Below are positions 41,785 to 50,661 of a DNA stretch of 64,000 nt, piece after piece; the stretch's first letter is position 1, and the number at the start of each line of letters is the position of its first letter. Location: contig NZ_JACHMX010000001.1 of NCBI RefSeq assembly GCF_014205155.1, positions 3,534,001-3,598,000 on the forward strand, written 5' to 3'. The notes beneath the pieces are model-generated. The model saw nothing but the letters and a program-made list of their open reading frames with translations, had not been told where the DNA came from and did no database searches. The translations under genes and the position numbers were made by a program. Source of the stretch: Amycolatopsis umgeniensis (lineage in GTDB: Bacteria > Actinomycetota > Actinomycetes > Mycobacteriales > Pseudonocardiaceae).

Positions 41785-42754
41785 TGGCGCTTTCGGCTTC
41801 TACCTGCGCTTCGTCGGCGGTTTCCGGCGCGTCGGCCGAGACGGCGACGGCCTCGGGTTCGACCTCCGGCTGGACCTCGGCGGTCTCGGGGACCTCGACC
41901 ACGGGGGCCTCGGACTCGTCGACGACCGTGCCCTCGGCGGGCTCGGCCGCGACGGGCTCTGGGAGCTCGGCCGCGACGGGCTCGGCGGGGGCCTCCGGCG
42001 CGGTCTCGAAGTCGATCAGCGAGTCGTCGTAGACCAGCTCGGCCACCGGCACCGACGAGGTCACCTCGACCTCGATCTCGGAGTGCGCGCCGCAGCCGTA
42101 CTCGATGTCGACGACGTGACCGTCCGCCGGGGAGATGTCATTGGTGCAAGCGCCGAAGGCCGCGCTGAGCGACCCCGCGAGCGACACGAAGAACCCGCAG
42201 CTCCCGCAGACGTCCGGCGCGCTGCGCGCCATGTCCGACCGCGGGCCGAACTCGCCACCGTGCCAGCGGGCGGCGGCGTCGAGCCTGCCGTGCCGGGACA
42301 GCACGTGGACCCGGCCGAGACCGGTCTCCTTGGCGACCGCTTCGACCGCGGGGTCGTCGGACTCCAGGTACGCCGGGGCGAGCCGAGGGTCGTCCTTCTC
42401 CACCGGGAAGATGTCGCCGACGCCGAGGTCGCCCGCCTGCACGCGGCGATCCCACGGCACCCACGCCGGGGCGACCCGCGCGTCCGGACCGGGGATGAGC
42501 ACGACCTCGCTGACCGTGATCGGCTCGTCGTCACCGGCGAGCGCGACCGTCACCGACCAGCGCCAGCCTCGATAACCCGTCACGGTCGCCTCGAACAGGT
42601 GGCTCGCGGAAACCGCGTCCTCCCGGTCGACGCCGACGTGCGCGCCGACCTGTTCGGCACCGGCGTCCTCCAGCACCGCCGCGCGGGCGAGATCGACCGC
42701 CTCGGCGAGTTTGCGCTGGATAGAGCCGTCGTCCAGGGTCAACAGCAGGGTCAT
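41774..42754 (-). CDS. DUF3027 family protein
   Basis: A 326-aa protein. Residues about 1-220 form the DUF3027 region: GYRGWRWSVTVALAGDDEPITVSEVVLIPG, LAPAWVPWDRRVQAGDLGVGD, then CGSCGFFVSLAGSLSAAFGACTN and YGCGAHSE, whose four cysteines suggest a zinc site. The C-terminal 100 residues are Glu/Pro/Ala-rich low complexity. ATG 42754 is 6 nt after CAGAAT. It is upstream of and overlaps the Hsp90-like gene. M. tuberculosis Rv0877 may be the counterpart (from memory, uncertain). Confidence 0.85.
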   Translation of the reverse strand: MTLLLTLDDGSIQRKLAEAVDLARAAVLEDAGAEQVGAHVGVDREDAVSASHLFEATVTGYRGWRWSVTVALAGDDEPITVSEVVLIPGPDARVAPAWVPWDRRVQAGDLGVGDIFPVEKDDPRLAPAYLESDDPAVEAVAKETGLGRVHVLSRHGRLDAAARWHGGEFGPRSDMARSAPDVCGSCGFFVSLAGSLSAAFGACTNDISPADGHVVDIEYGCGAHSEIEVEVTSSVPVAELVYDDSLIDFETAPEAPAEPVAAELPEPVAAEPAEGTVVDESEAPVVEVPETAEVQPEVEPEAVAVSADAPETADEAQVEAESASEH

Positions 42755-42803
42755 GCCCCCATTCTGCCGCACGCGATATCGCGGTCCGTGTCAGGCTGTC
42801 CGC

Positions 42804-43568
42804 GTGCGCACGCTGATGACCACCTCGCTCCTGCTGGCCGCCGTCCTCGGTGGCTGTGCCGCCGCGCCGGTGAGCGATGCCGCCCCGCCCGCGCCCGAGA
42901 AACTCGAGGTGCGGGTGCTCTCGTCCTTGCCCCATGACCCGGGCGCCTTCACCCAGGGCCTCGAGTTCTCCGGCGAGACGCTGTACGAGGGAACGGGCCT
43001 GGTCGGGAAGTCGTCGATGCGGGCGGGCCAGGCGGGCGCGGCGCCGTCGGTCCGGCGGGAACTGCCCGGCCTGTTCGGCGAGGGCATCACAGTGCTCGGG
43101 CCGACGGCCTGGCAGATCACCTGGCAGGACGGTGTCGCGATCGAACGCGACGCCAAGACGCTGGCCGAGCTCAGGCGCGTGAACTACACCGGCGAGGGCT
43201 GGGGCTTGTGCCACCAAGACGGCCGGCTGGTGATGAGCGACGGCTCGTCGAAGCTGACTTTCCGCGACCCGGCGACCTTCGCGCCGACAGGCAGCGTCGA
43301 CGTCGGGCGCGACCAGCTGAACGAACTGGAATGCGTCGGGGACTCGGTGTACGCGAACGTCTGGCAGACGGACCGGATCCTGCGGATCGACGCCGCGTCC
43401 GGGCGCGTGACCGGCGAGATCGACGCGTCGGGGCTGCTCGACGCGAGCGAGAAGAGCTCCGCGGACGTCCTCAACGGTATCGCGGCGGTGCCGGGGACGG
43501 ACGAATTCCTGATCACCGGCAAGCTCTGGCCCAAGATGTTCAGGGTGAAGTTCGTCCCGGCCGCCTAG
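42804..43568 (+). CDS. Glutaminyl-peptide cyclotransferase, lipoprotein
   Basis: A 254-aa plant-type glutaminyl cyclase (beta-propeller) that forms N-terminal pyroglutamate on exported peptides. Signal peptide with lipobox VLGGC (C18). Signatures: PHDPGAFTQGLEFSGETLYEGTGLVGKSS, ITWQDGVAIERDAKTL, GEGWGLCHQDGRLVMSDGSSKLTFRDP, NELECVGDSVYANVWQTDRILRID, VLNGIAAVPGTDEFLITGKLWPKMF. GTG 42804 is 6 nt after CAGGCT. It diverges from DUF3027 with 49 bp between. Confidence 0.92.
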   Translation: MRTLMTTSLLLAAVLGGCAAAPVSDAAPPAPEKLEVRVLSSLPHDPGAFTQGLEFSGETLYEGTGLVGKSSMRAGQAGAAPSVRRELPGLFGEGITVLGPTAWQITWQDGVAIERDAKTLAELRRVNYTGEGWGLCHQDGRLVMSDGSSKLTFRDPATFAPTGSVDVGRDQLNELECVGDSVYANVWQTDRILRIDAASGRVTGEIDASGLLDASEKSSADVLNGIAAVPGTDEFLITGKLWPKMFRVKFVPAA

Positions 43569-43619
43569 AAAGCAGTGGTGAACGCGCGCGGCGGGTCCCG
43601 CGTAAGGCAGGATTGACTG

Positions 43620-45566
43620 GTGGGAATCTTCGGCTCGAACTCTGGACCCGACGGCACGCGTTCCGGCCGGTCGGGCAAGGAGCGCGGCCGCAAGAGCAAG
43701 CGGAAGTGGACGCCGGAGCCCGGCGCGCCCCAGGCGCGCAGCTGGTCCGCGCCGCCGCCGACCAGGGTCGACCAGCAGCCGGTCCCGCCGCGCCCGGCCC
43801 GCCCGCAGCCCCAGTACCAGCCACATCCGGCCGGGCCGACAGCCGACGAGGCGCGCACCGGCGCGATCCCGATGGGCCACCACCAGCCTCCACCGCCCCC
43901 TCCGAGGACACCACCGACACCACCGACACCGCCGCAAACACCGCCCCGCGGCGCTCGGCCGTACCCGGATCCTTCGCAGCGGCAGACCGAACCCGTCCGG
44001 CGTCGTCCCGGCGGGTTCTACGACGAGCACGCGCCGGGCAGCGGCGAGTACGACCACTACGACACGGGCGGCTACGCGGGCGAGCCGCGTGAAGCGCCGG
44101 AGCCTCCGCACGAGAACCCGACGACCGCGGTTCCGCCGCGGGCGGGCTCCCTGCCGAAGATGCCGAAGAAGATCACCGTCACCCGGGTCGCGGCGATGCG
44201 CAGCCGTCAGCTCACCGGGCAGGCCGTGGGGGCGTTCCAGCGCGCGACGAAAGCGGACGGTGCCGACAAGTCGGGCCTGACTTCGCTGACGTACGCGGTG
44301 ATGCTGAACTACGCCAGCGACGCCGCGATGGCGATCGCGCTGGCCAACACCCTGTTCTTCGCCGCGACCAGCGGGGAGAGCAAGGGCAAGGTCGCGCTCT
44401 ACCTGCTCATCACGATCGCCCCGTTCGCGCTGGTCGCGCCGGTGATCGGGCCGGCGCTGGACAAGATCCAGCGCGGCCGCAGGCTCGCGATGTGCGTGTC
44501 TTCGGCTGGTCAAGCGCTGATGGCCGTCGTGATGGCGCTCCATTTCGACGACTGGCTCCTGTACCCGGCGGCGCTGGGCATGATGGTGCTGTCGAAGTCG
44601 TTCACCGTGCTCAAGGCGGCGGTGACACCCCGGGTGCTGCCACCCGAGATCACCCTGTCGAAGACGAACGCCCGGCTCACCGTGTTCGGCCTGGTCGCCG
44701 CCGGCGCGTTCGGCGCGCTGGCGAGCGGTGTCAACGCGATCTGGGGTTCTTCGGGCGCGTTGTGGTTCACCGTGCTGATCTGCGTCGCGGCCGCCGTGCA
44801 GTCGATGCGGATCCCGTCGTGGGTCGAGAAGACCGAGGGCGAGGTGCCCGCTTCGCTGTCCGCGCATCCGGAGCGGCGGGTCAAGAAGCAGCGGCAGCCG
44901 ATGGGGCGGCATATCGTCGTCTCGTTGTGGGGCAACGGTTCCGTCCGGGTGCTGACCGGGTTCCTGATGATGTTCTCCGCGTTCGCGGTGAAGGCGCAGA
45001 CCGAGGGCAGCGGGCAGAGCCCGTTCAACCAGCTGCTGCTGCTCGGCATCATCGGCGCCGCGGCCGGTGCCGGCGGGTTCCTCGGGAACGCGCTGGGCTC
45101 GCGGCTGCACTTCGGCAAACCGGATCAGGTGATCCTGGCCTGCGTCGGCGCCTGTCTTGGCATGTCGGTCATCGCCACCGTGGCGGCCGGGCTGGCGACG
45201 GCGGCGATCGTCGCGCTCGTCGGCGCGACCGCGAGCGCGCTGGCGAAGATCAGTCTCGACGCCGTCATCCAGGAAGACCTGCCGGAGGAGTCACGCGCTT
45301 CGGCTTTCGGCCGGTCGGAGACCGTGCTGCAGATGTGCTGGTGCTTCGGCGGTGCCGTCGGCCTGCTGCTGCCGCCGACCTACTGGATCGGGTTCCTGGT
45401 GCTGTCGATCCTGCTGGCCGTCGGGTTCACGCAGACGTTCATGGTCCGGCGCGGCACTTCGCTGATCCCCGGCCTCGGCGGCGACCGCCCGCTGCGCCCG
45501 GACCCGACCAGCGAATCGCCCATCCCGTCGGAGGCCGGTGACTCCCGGTGGCGGCCTAGCTCGTAA
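43620..45566 (+). CDS. MFS transporter with long proline-rich N-terminus
   Basis: A 648-aa protein: residues 1-170 are basic then Pro/Gln-rich and disordered (PPPPPRTPPTPPTPPQTPP), followed by MRSRQLTGQAVGAFQRATKADGADKSGLTSLTYAVMLNYASDAAMAIALANTLFFA and about 11-12 helices with MFS character. From memory Rv0876c is the related family in M. tuberculosis, also followed by a DUF2771-type gene. The disordered tail may interact with other cytoplasmic proteins. GTG start is 6 nt after CAGGAT. Confidence 0.85.
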   Translation: MGIFGSNSGPDGTRSGRSGKERGRKSKRKWTPEPGAPQARSWSAPPPTRVDQQPVPPRPARPQPQYQPHPAGPTADEARTGAIPMGHHQPPPPPPRTPPTPPTPPQTPPRGARPYPDPSQRQTEPVRRRPGGFYDEHAPGSGEYDHYDTGGYAGEPREAPEPPHENPTTAVPPRAGSLPKMPKKITVTRVAAMRSRQLTGQAVGAFQRATKADGADKSGLTSLTYAVMLNYASDAAMAIALANTLFFAATSGESKGKVALYLLITIAPFALVAPVIGPALDKIQRGRRLAMCVSSAGQALMAVVMALHFDDWLLYPAALGMMVLSKSFTVLKAAVTPRVLPPEITLSKTNARLTVFGLVAAGAFGALASGVNAIWGSSGALWFTVLICVAAAVQSMRIPSWVEKTEGEVPASLSAHPERRVKKQRQPMGRHIVVSLWGNGSVRVLTGFLMMFSAFAVKAQTEGSGQSPFNQLLLLGIIGAAAGAGGFLGNALGSRLHFGKPDQVILACVGACLGMSVIATVAAGLATAAIVALVGATASALAKISLDAVIQEDLPEESRASAFGRSETVLQMCWCFGGAVGLLLPPTYWIGFLVLSILLAVGFTQTFMVRRGTSLIPGLGGDRPLRPDPTSESPIPSEAGDSRWRPSS

Positions 45567-45576
45567 TCTTCACCGT

Positions 45577-46083
45577 ATGCGGCGACTTCGTATTTTGGCC
45601 CTGCTCGCGGCGGGTGGTTTCGTGGTGGCCGGTTGCTCGGCGCCCGGCCCCGAAGAGGTGACCTTCTTCGCCGACGGGAAGACGGTGAACGTCGTCCCGC
45701 TGGCGTCCTGCGACGTCAAGAGCGCCCAGTGCACCACCAAACCCGACGCCGCGGGCAAGCTGCGCGTCCGGCCGGGGAAGCCGGTGCAGATCTCGGTGCC
45801 GAGCGGGATCGCGGAAACGCCGTGGAAGGTCACGGTGCAGTACGTGAACGCCCAAGGCGAGCCGCAGGAACTCAAGCAGGACATCATCACGTCGCTGGAC
45901 CGGTTCGCCTACACCGTGACGACGCCCCGGCCCGACGACCAGATCCTCGTCGTCGAGGTCGCGCAGGCTTCGGTGATCAGCCAGACCGGACGTCCGGAAG
46001 ACGCCGAGGCCGTCACGACGGCGATCTGGTCGCTGCAGGTCGAACCGCCCGCCGCGGCTCCCGCGAGTAGCGTTTCGGGTTAG
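45577..46083 (+). CDS. DUF2771 lipoprotein
   Basis: A 168-aa lipoprotein (lipobox VVAGC, C20) with a beta-rich domain (VTVQYVNAQGEPQELKQDIITSLDRFAYTVT, ILVVEVAQASVISQ) and a CDVKSAQC pair that could form a disulfide. DUF2771 members follow this MFS gene in many actinomycetes, so joint function is likely; none is known. TAATCT ends 7 nt before the ATG, giving it its own promoter 10 bp after the MFS stop. Confidence 0.85.
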   Translation: MRRLRILALLAAGGFVVAGCSAPGPEEVTFFADGKTVNVVPLASCDVKSAQCTTKPDAAGKLRVRPGKPVQISVPSGIAETPWKVTVQYVNAQGEPQELKQDIITSLDRFAYTVTTPRPDDQILVVEVAQASVISQTGRPEDAEAVTTAIWSLQVEPPAAAPASSVSG

Positions 46084-46129
46084 AGCCAAGGGTGTCTTAG
46101 ATACCTACCGCGGTGCGTGGGGTGGGCGG

Positions 46130-46179
46130 TTCGCGTGTCCAGAGGGACGACACGCGTGTCGTCCCTCTGGACACGCGAA
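46130..46179. repeat. Uninterrupted 50-bp perfect palindrome
   Basis: Two 25-bp arms (46130-46154, 46155-46179) meet with no loop at CACGCGTG. The outer half contains CGCGTGTCCAGAGGGACG. Perfect symmetry without a spacer favours DNA cruciform or dimer-protein binding over an RNA hairpin. Confidence 0.9.
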
Positions 46180-46200
46180 AGGGCCAGCCTCGCATCGGGG

Positions 46201-46244
46201 TCGTGAGTGGCGATTCGGGTTAGAAGACGAAACGCCACTCACGA
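46201..46244. repeat. Hairpin TCGTGAGTGGCG with 20-nt loop
   Basis: Perfect 12-bp arms (46201-46212, 46233-46244). The loop contains CGATTCGGGTTAGA, close to CGTTTCGGGTTAGA at the end of the DUF2771 gene (46073-46086). It ends 13 bp before the cold-shock gene stop. Confidence 0.7.
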
Positions 46245-46256
46245 GGGGCGCGCCGA

Positions 46257-46643
46257 TCAGGGATCGAGGTCCCGGGCGACGGCGCGCATGATCTCGGCGA
46301 TCTGCTTGGTGTGCTTCCGGTCCGGGTAGCGATTGCGCCGCAGGTCCGGCTGCACCTTGAGCTCGAGCAGCTTGATCATGTCCTCGATGAGCCCGTGCAG
46401 CTCCTCGGCGGGACGGCGACGCGCCTCGGCGACCGAGGGCGGCGGGTCCAGCAGCCGGACGGAGAGCGCTTGCGGGCCGCGGCGGCCGTCGGCGACACCG
46501 AACTCGAGGCGCTGGCCCGCCTTGAGCCCTTCGACGCCCTGCGGCAGCGCGGCTTTACGGATGTAGACGTCGGCGCCCCCATCCTGGGTGACGAAACCGA
46601 AACCCTTCTCCGCGTCGTACCACTTGACCTTGCCGGTCGGCAC
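46257..46643 (-). CDS. cspB: Cold-shock-domain protein with actinobacterial C-terminal extension
   Basis: A 128-aa protein: CSD ([33 protein letters not shown]) with RNP1 KGFGFV and a degenerate RNP2 (DVYIR), then a helical extension ([47 protein letters not shown]). This is the Rv0871-type CspB. I chose GTG 46643 because the family begins with [12 protein letters not shown] 46652 and TTG 46655 are alternatives. It binds nucleic acid as an RNA chaperone. Confidence 0.88.
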   Translation of the reverse strand: MPTGKVKWYDAEKGFGFVTQDGGADVYIRKAALPQGVEGLKAGQRLEFGVADGRRGPQALSVRLLDPPPSVAEARRRPAEELHGLIEDMIKLLELKVQPDLRRNRYPDRKHTKQIAEIMRAVARDLDP

Positions 46644-46775
46644 TTCCCTCACCAATCCTTTGCTGTCCCGCTCACAACGAACGCGCCCGGGGGCGTACCC
46701 AGGGCGCGCGTCCCATAAGCGTATCTCGACACATGCCCTGTGGAGAAGCCGATACCGGCGGATACCCTCTGCGTC

Positions 46776-47021
46776 ATGGAGACCGCAGTAAAGGAGGCCG
46801 CTGTGGCCGTCCCCGAAAAGCCCGGCAAACCGATTCTCATGCGCGTGGGCATCGGCCTGTTCGCGATCGGCATGATCGCCGTCACAGCCGTGTTCGTCCT
46901 GTTCGCCGCCGGACTGGAGAACCTGCCGGTGTGGCTGTCCGCCGCGGCGGGCGTGGTCACTCCGCTCGGTCTGGCCCTCGGCCTGATCGCGCTGGTTCGC
47001 GAGGCTCGCCGAAAGAGCTGA
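46776..47021 (+). CDS. Small hypothetical membrane protein
   Basis: An 81-aa protein with two helices ([48 protein letters not shown]) and a short cytoplasmic N-terminus. No family recognised. ATG 46776 is 7 nt after TACCCT (leaderless pattern); an in-frame GTG at 46740 would add 12 residues. Its 3' end overlaps the convergent HAD gene by 65 bp. Confidence 0.7.
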   Translation: METAVKEAAVAVPEKPGKPILMRVGIGLFAIGMIAVTAVFVLFAAGLENLPVWLSAAAGVVTPLGLALGLIALVREARRKS

Positions 47022-47634
47022 ACCAGCCGGGGAACTCGGTCAGCGAGTCGAACACGATGTCGGCTCCTTCCGCGAGCAGTTCGGCCTTCGTGCACGGACC
47101 CGTCGTGACCCCGACGGGTACCGCGCCCGCCGCCAGCGCGCCGCGGACGTCACCGACGTGATCCCCCACGTAGACACTGGCGCCGTGCTCGGTGAGCGCG
47201 GCGGCCTTCTGCGTGGACCACAGCTCTCCCACCAGGACGTCCACCTCGAAACCGAGGGCGTCCAGGTGAAGTTTCGCGTTGGGCGCGTATTTGCCGGTGA
47301 CGACGACGGTGCGCCCGCCTGCTTCGCGGACCGCGTGCAGCGCTTCGGCCGCCCCGGGCAGCGCGATCGTCACGGGCACGACGGTCTCCGGGTACATCGC
47401 CCGGAACCGCGTCACCAGCTCCGGGATGCGCTCTTCCGGCGCCCCAAAGCCGCGCAGGCTGTCGTCGAGGGGCGGACCGAGGTTGGCCGCGAAGAACTCG
47501 CCGTCCAGCGGCAGGCCGGATTCCACGCCGAGCGCGTTCATCACCGCGACCATGCCCGGCCGCGGATCGATCAGTGTCATGTCGAGGTCGAACCCCACGG
47601 TGATGCCCACGTCCGTCACGGTAGCCGCCACCAC
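46957..47634 (-). CDS. HAD-superfamily phosphatase (phosphoglycolate phosphatase-like)
   Basis: A 225-aa HAD hydrolase: motif [10 protein letters not shown], motif II VVVTGK, motif [19 protein letters not shown], with a helical cap between. Probable small-molecule phosphatase; substrate unknown. Several GTG starts are possible (47634 is the longest; one five codons in is plausible) and no clear ribosome-binding site decides. The last 20 residues overlap the opposing membrane-protein gene. Confidence 0.85.
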   Translation of the reverse strand: MVAATVTDVGITVGFDLDMTLIDPRPGMVAVMNALGVESGLPLDGEFFAANLGPPLDDSLRGFGAPEERIPELVTRFRAMYPETVVPVTIALPGAAEALHAVREAGGRTVVVTGKYAPNAKLHLDALGFEVDVLVGELWSTQKAAALTEHGASVYVGDHVGDVRGALAAGAVPVGVTTGPCTKAELLAEGADIVFDSLTEFPGWFSSFGEPREPARSGRGPDRAE

Positions 47635-47661
47635 CGACTGATTTACACCGGCCAGACAATC

Positions 47662-47696
47662 GTCAACGCCGTTGACATGAATGTGATCTGTGTCAA
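47662..47696 (+). promoter_or_regulatory. Tandem palindromes in the TetR-R2lox promoter
   Basis: GTCAAC-GCC-GTTGAC (47662-47676) is a perfect 15-bp palindrome. It shares bases with a second dyad: TTGACA (47672-47677) and TGTCAA (47691-47696), 13 bp apart. A CAAGCT hexamer (47694-47699) is the likely -10. This is a good candidate for autorepression by the TetR protein that follows. Confidence 0.65.
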
Positions 47697-47705
47697 GCTG
47701 TGAGT

Positions 47706-48317
47706 GTGGGCGAGATCACGAGTTTCTCCGATCGGACCAAAGCCTCTCTGCGGGAGGCCCTGCTCGACGCCGCCACCGAGCTGCTCGCCGAGCGCGGTTT
47801 CACGGCCTTGCGGATGGCCGACGTCGCCGCTCACGCAGGCGTGAGCAGGCAGACCGTCTACAACGAGTTCGGCAACAAGGCCGCGCTCGCCGAGGCCGTG
47901 GTCCTCCGGACGACCTCGGAGTTCCTGGAAGGCATCCGGCTCCGCGTCCAGGACGCGCACGATCTGCTCGGCGGCATCCGCGAGGCCGTCGTCTACACCA
48001 TCGAGCACGCCCGCGAGAACCGTCTGGTCGCCACCGCGCTGGGTACGGGAGCGGGTGAAGACCTCCTGCCCCTGCTCACCACCAAGGGCGAACCGATCCT
48101 GACCGCGGCCACCGAGGTCGCGGCCGGGCAGTACCGCGAGTTCGAACCGTCGCTCTCGCCGGAGTCCGCCGCGCTGCTGGCGGAGACCGTCGTACGGCTT
48201 TCCCTGTCCCACCTCGTCATGCCGACGCATCCGGCTGACGACGCGGCGACCTCCGTCGTCGCTGTGCTGGCGCCGGCCATCCGGGCGCTGACGACCGATT
48301 CGAAGGAGACATTGTGA
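47706..48317 (+). CDS. TetR regulator of the R2lox operon
   Basis: A 203-aa repressor: HTH in [30 protein letters not shown] prefer GTG 47706 since CAAGCT ends 6 nt before it; GTG 47700, two codons earlier, is possible. Its stop overlaps the R2lox start (GTGA), so it autoregulates the pair. From memory M. tuberculosis has the same order (Rv0232 TetR, Rv0233 R2lox). Confidence 0.9.
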   Translation: MGEITSFSDRTKASLREALLDAATELLAERGFTALRMADVAAHAGVSRQTVYNEFGNKAALAEAVVLRTTSEFLEGIRLRVQDAHDLLGGIREAVVYTIEHARENRLVATALGTGAGEDLLPLLTTKGEPILTAATEVAAGQYREFEPSLSPESAALLAETVVRLSLSHLVMPTHPADDAATSVVAVLAPAIRALTTDSKETL

Positions 48318-49285
48318 CCGATACGCTTTCCGAGCTGCGGACCGGTTTTTCCTCGTTGCGCGAGGGCGGGCTGAACTGGGACTCGTTCCCGCTGCGGCTG
48401 TTCACCAAGGGCAACAAGAAGTTCTGGAATCCCGCCGACATCGACTTCTCCCGTGAACGCGAGGGCTGGGACACCCTCAACCCGGATCAGCAGCGATCGG
48501 CGACGTATCTGGTGGCGCAGTTCATCGCGGGGGAAGAGGCGGTCACCGAAGACATCCAGCCGTTCATGCGGGCGATGTCCGCGACCGGCCGTTTCGGCGA
48601 CGAGATGTACCTGACGCAGTTCTGTTTCGAAGAGGCCAAGCACACCGAGGTCTTCCGCCGCTGGATGGACGCCGTCGGGCTGACCGAGGACCTGCATCCG
48701 TATGTCGCGGAAAATCCCCACTACCGCAAGCTTTTCTACGAAGAACTGCCGCAGTCACTGCGCGCGCTGGAAGACGATCCCAGCCCGCTCAACCAGATCC
48801 GCGCGAGCGTCACCTACAACCACGTCATCGAAGGCAGTCTCGCGCTGACCGGGTACTACTCGTGGCAGCTGATCTGCACGCAGCACGACATCCTGCCCGG
48901 TATGCAGGAACTGGTGCGCCGCATCGGCGACGACGAACGCCGTCACATGGCCTGGGGCACCTTCACCTGCCGCCGTCACGTCGCCGCGGACGACTCGTTG
49001 TGGGACGCGGTGCAGCAGCGGATGGGCGAGCTGCTTCCCCACGCGCTCAACATGATCCAGTGGGTGCAGGACCAGTTCGACGAGGTCCCGTTCGACACCG
49101 ATCCGGAGGAGATCCTGCAGTACGCGGCGGACCGGGCGCAGCGGCGCTTGGGCGCGATCGAGTCCGCGCGAGGAACGCCGGTGGAGCAGATCGACCTCGA
49201 CTATTCGCCGGAGAACCTCGAAGAGACCTTCGGCGAAGAAGACGCGAAGGCGATCGCCGCGGCCGCTGCCAACACCGCGGCCTGA
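48314..49285 (+). CDS. R2-like ligand-binding oxidase (R2lox)
   Basis: A 323-aa ferritin-like Mn/Fe oxidase, often misannotated as ribonucleotide reductase beta. All metal ligands match M. tuberculosis R2lox with a constant offset of +6: E74, E107, H110, E173, E208, H211. V77 and Y168, the pair that forms the Val-Tyr ether cross-link, are also present. No radical-storing tyrosine of true R2 is expected here. It binds a long-chain fatty acid-like ligand in characterised homologues; the physiological reaction is unresolved. GTG start has AAGGAGACATT upstream. Confidence 0.95.
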   Translation: MTDTLSELRTGFSSLREGGLNWDSFPLRLFTKGNKKFWNPADIDFSREREGWDTLNPDQQRSATYLVAQFIAGEEAVTEDIQPFMRAMSATGRFGDEMYLTQFCFEEAKHTEVFRRWMDAVGLTEDLHPYVAENPHYRKLFYEELPQSLRALEDDPSPLNQIRASVTYNHVIEGSLALTGYYSWQLICTQHDILPGMQELVRRIGDDERRHMAWGTFTCRRHVAADDSLWDAVQQRMGELLPHALNMIQWVQDQFDEVPFDTDPEEILQYAADRAQRRLGAIESARGTPVEQIDLDYSPENLEETFGEEDAKAIAAAAANTAA

Positions 49286-49291
49286 CATGCT

Positions 49292-49418
49292 GTGAAGGCC
49301 TCCTTGAGGGACTCGTACTTGCTTGCCCACTGGCGTGGCGGTCGAGTGGGGAGGATTTGGGACGTTCAACGTCCCAAATCCTCCCCACTCGAGTTGCCTC
49401 CCTCAAGGAGGCCTTCAC
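49292..49418. repeat. Composite element: family A palindrome with another palindrome in its loop
   Basis: Outer arms GTGAAGGCCTCCTTGAGGG (49292-49310) and complement (49400-49418) equal the stem at 7314. Between them is an almost spacerless palindrome with 25-bp arms (49342-49366, 49368-49392; core GAGGATTTGGGACG), unrelated to the outer stem. It looks like one element inserted in the loop of another. Confidence 0.9.
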
Positions 49419-49422
49419 GGAC

Positions 49423-50574
49423 CTACTTGGCGGGCCAGTAGACGGCGTGCCAACGGCGGTTCTCGTTGTCGGACGTGCCGATGATCGTGCCGTTCGTCCC
49501 GACACGGGTCGCGCTGCTGTACTCGCTGCCCGGCAAGGCACCGAGCACCGTTCGCGTGCCGCGGGCGTCCCACTTGGTCGCGATGCCGTTCTCGAGACCC
49601 ACGATCGTCCCGGCGCGGTCGACGTCGTTCCCCAAGCCGCGTTCGGTCGAAAGCGTCGTCCGGGTCCCCGCCCGGTTCCACTTGACCGGGCTGTCCGTGC
49701 CGAAGACGAGATTCCCGCCTCCGGCGACCACTCCGGCTTCGTTGACCGCGTTCGCCCAGCCGCTGTCCCGCTCCGGCCAGTCGAGCCAGGTCATCCGCCC
49801 GTCGCGCTCCCATCGCACGGGTTTCTGGTTCCCGATGGGATCCGTGGCGCTCCCGACGATCACCCCGGCTTCGTTCATGTCGTTCCCGGTGCTGCGGGGA
49901 TTGCCCGGCGAGAGGTCGGTGATGACACCGGCGTGGTTCCAGCGCACGACGTGGTGGCGCCCCTCCGCGTCGGCCGCCGTCCCGCCGATGATCCGGCCGT
50001 TCTCGCTGATCCATTGCGCGTTGCCGTACTCACCACCCGGCAGCCCGCCGAGTTCCACCACCTTGCCGTCCGGGTTCCACCGCACGGCGTGGATCGTCCC
50101 GTTCGCCGCTCGCGCGGATCCGACGACGATCCCGCTGTCGGTGATCGCGTTCGCGGTCGCGTAGTCCCCGCCCGCCAGGTACGGCAGCGCGGTGACCGTG
50201 TTGTCGGGCGCCCATTTGACCGCCGCCTGGTTCCAGTTGGCGTCCTTGTGCGCCCAGCCGACCGCGACCCCCCGGTCGTTGATGTCGACGGCGTTGCTCT
50301 GTTCCCCGCCGAGGGTGGGCAGCGCGGTGATCCTGCCCCGCGCGTCCCATTTCACCGCGTGGTCCTTGATCTGGGTTTCGAGCGGTGTCGACGAACCGAC
50401 CATGACGCCGGCGCCGTTGATCGCGACGACCTGGCTGAACTGGTCCCCCGGCAGGGTTCCGAGGTCGACCGGGGCGATCGCGGGCACCGCCGCGGCCACT
50501 CCCGGCACGATCAACGGCAGCGCCACCAGCGACATACCCAAAGCGAGAACTCGTCTGCTCAACTCGTGTGACAT
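49423..50574 (-). CDS. Secreted HAF-repeat-like protein
   Basis: A 383-aa exported protein: signal peptide (VALPLIVPGVAAAVPA), then about seven to eight repeats of roughly 45 residues of the form AVxWD-G-LxxLPGG-YxxAxxINxxGxxVG (for example HAVRWNPDGKVVELGGLPGGEYGNAQWISENGRIIGG). This is the HAF repeat style, predicted to form a beta-propeller. No catalytic motif. GGGGAGAAGAC precedes the ATG. Probably an extracellular binding protein. Confidence 0.85.
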   Translation of the reverse strand: MSHELSRRVLALGMSLVALPLIVPGVAAAVPAIAPVDLGTLPGDQFSQVVAINGAGVMVGSSTPLETQIKDHAVKWDARGRITALPTLGGEQSNAVDINDRGVAVGWAHKDANWNQAAVKWAPDNTVTALPYLAGGDYATANAITDSGIVVGSARAANGTIHAVRWNPDGKVVELGGLPGGEYGNAQWISENGRIIGGTAADAEGRHHVVRWNHAGVITDLSPGNPRSTGNDMNEAGVIVGSATDPIGNQKPVRWERDGRMTWLDWPERDSGWANAVNEAGVVAGGGNLVFGTDSPVKWNRAGTRTTLSTERGLGNDVDRAGTIVGLENGIATKWDARGTRTVLGALPGSEYSSATRVGTNGTIIGTSDNENRRWHAVYWPAK

Positions 50575-50661
50575 GTCTTCTCCCCTTCGCGGCGGTTCGG
50601 ATTCGCCGCGAAGGGAACACGCGTCACGGAAGTGACAGGTTGCCTCGAAGTGTCAACTTGG

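Noticed and set aside
47682..47697. CRP-like site TGTGATCTGTGTCAAG before the TetR gene
   Set aside because: The second half does not match TCACA; the overlapping TTGACA/TGTCAA dyad explains it better.
48314..49285. Ribonucleotide reductase beta subunit
   Set aside because: Ligand spacing and the V77/Y168 pair are those of R2lox, and no alpha subunit is nearby.
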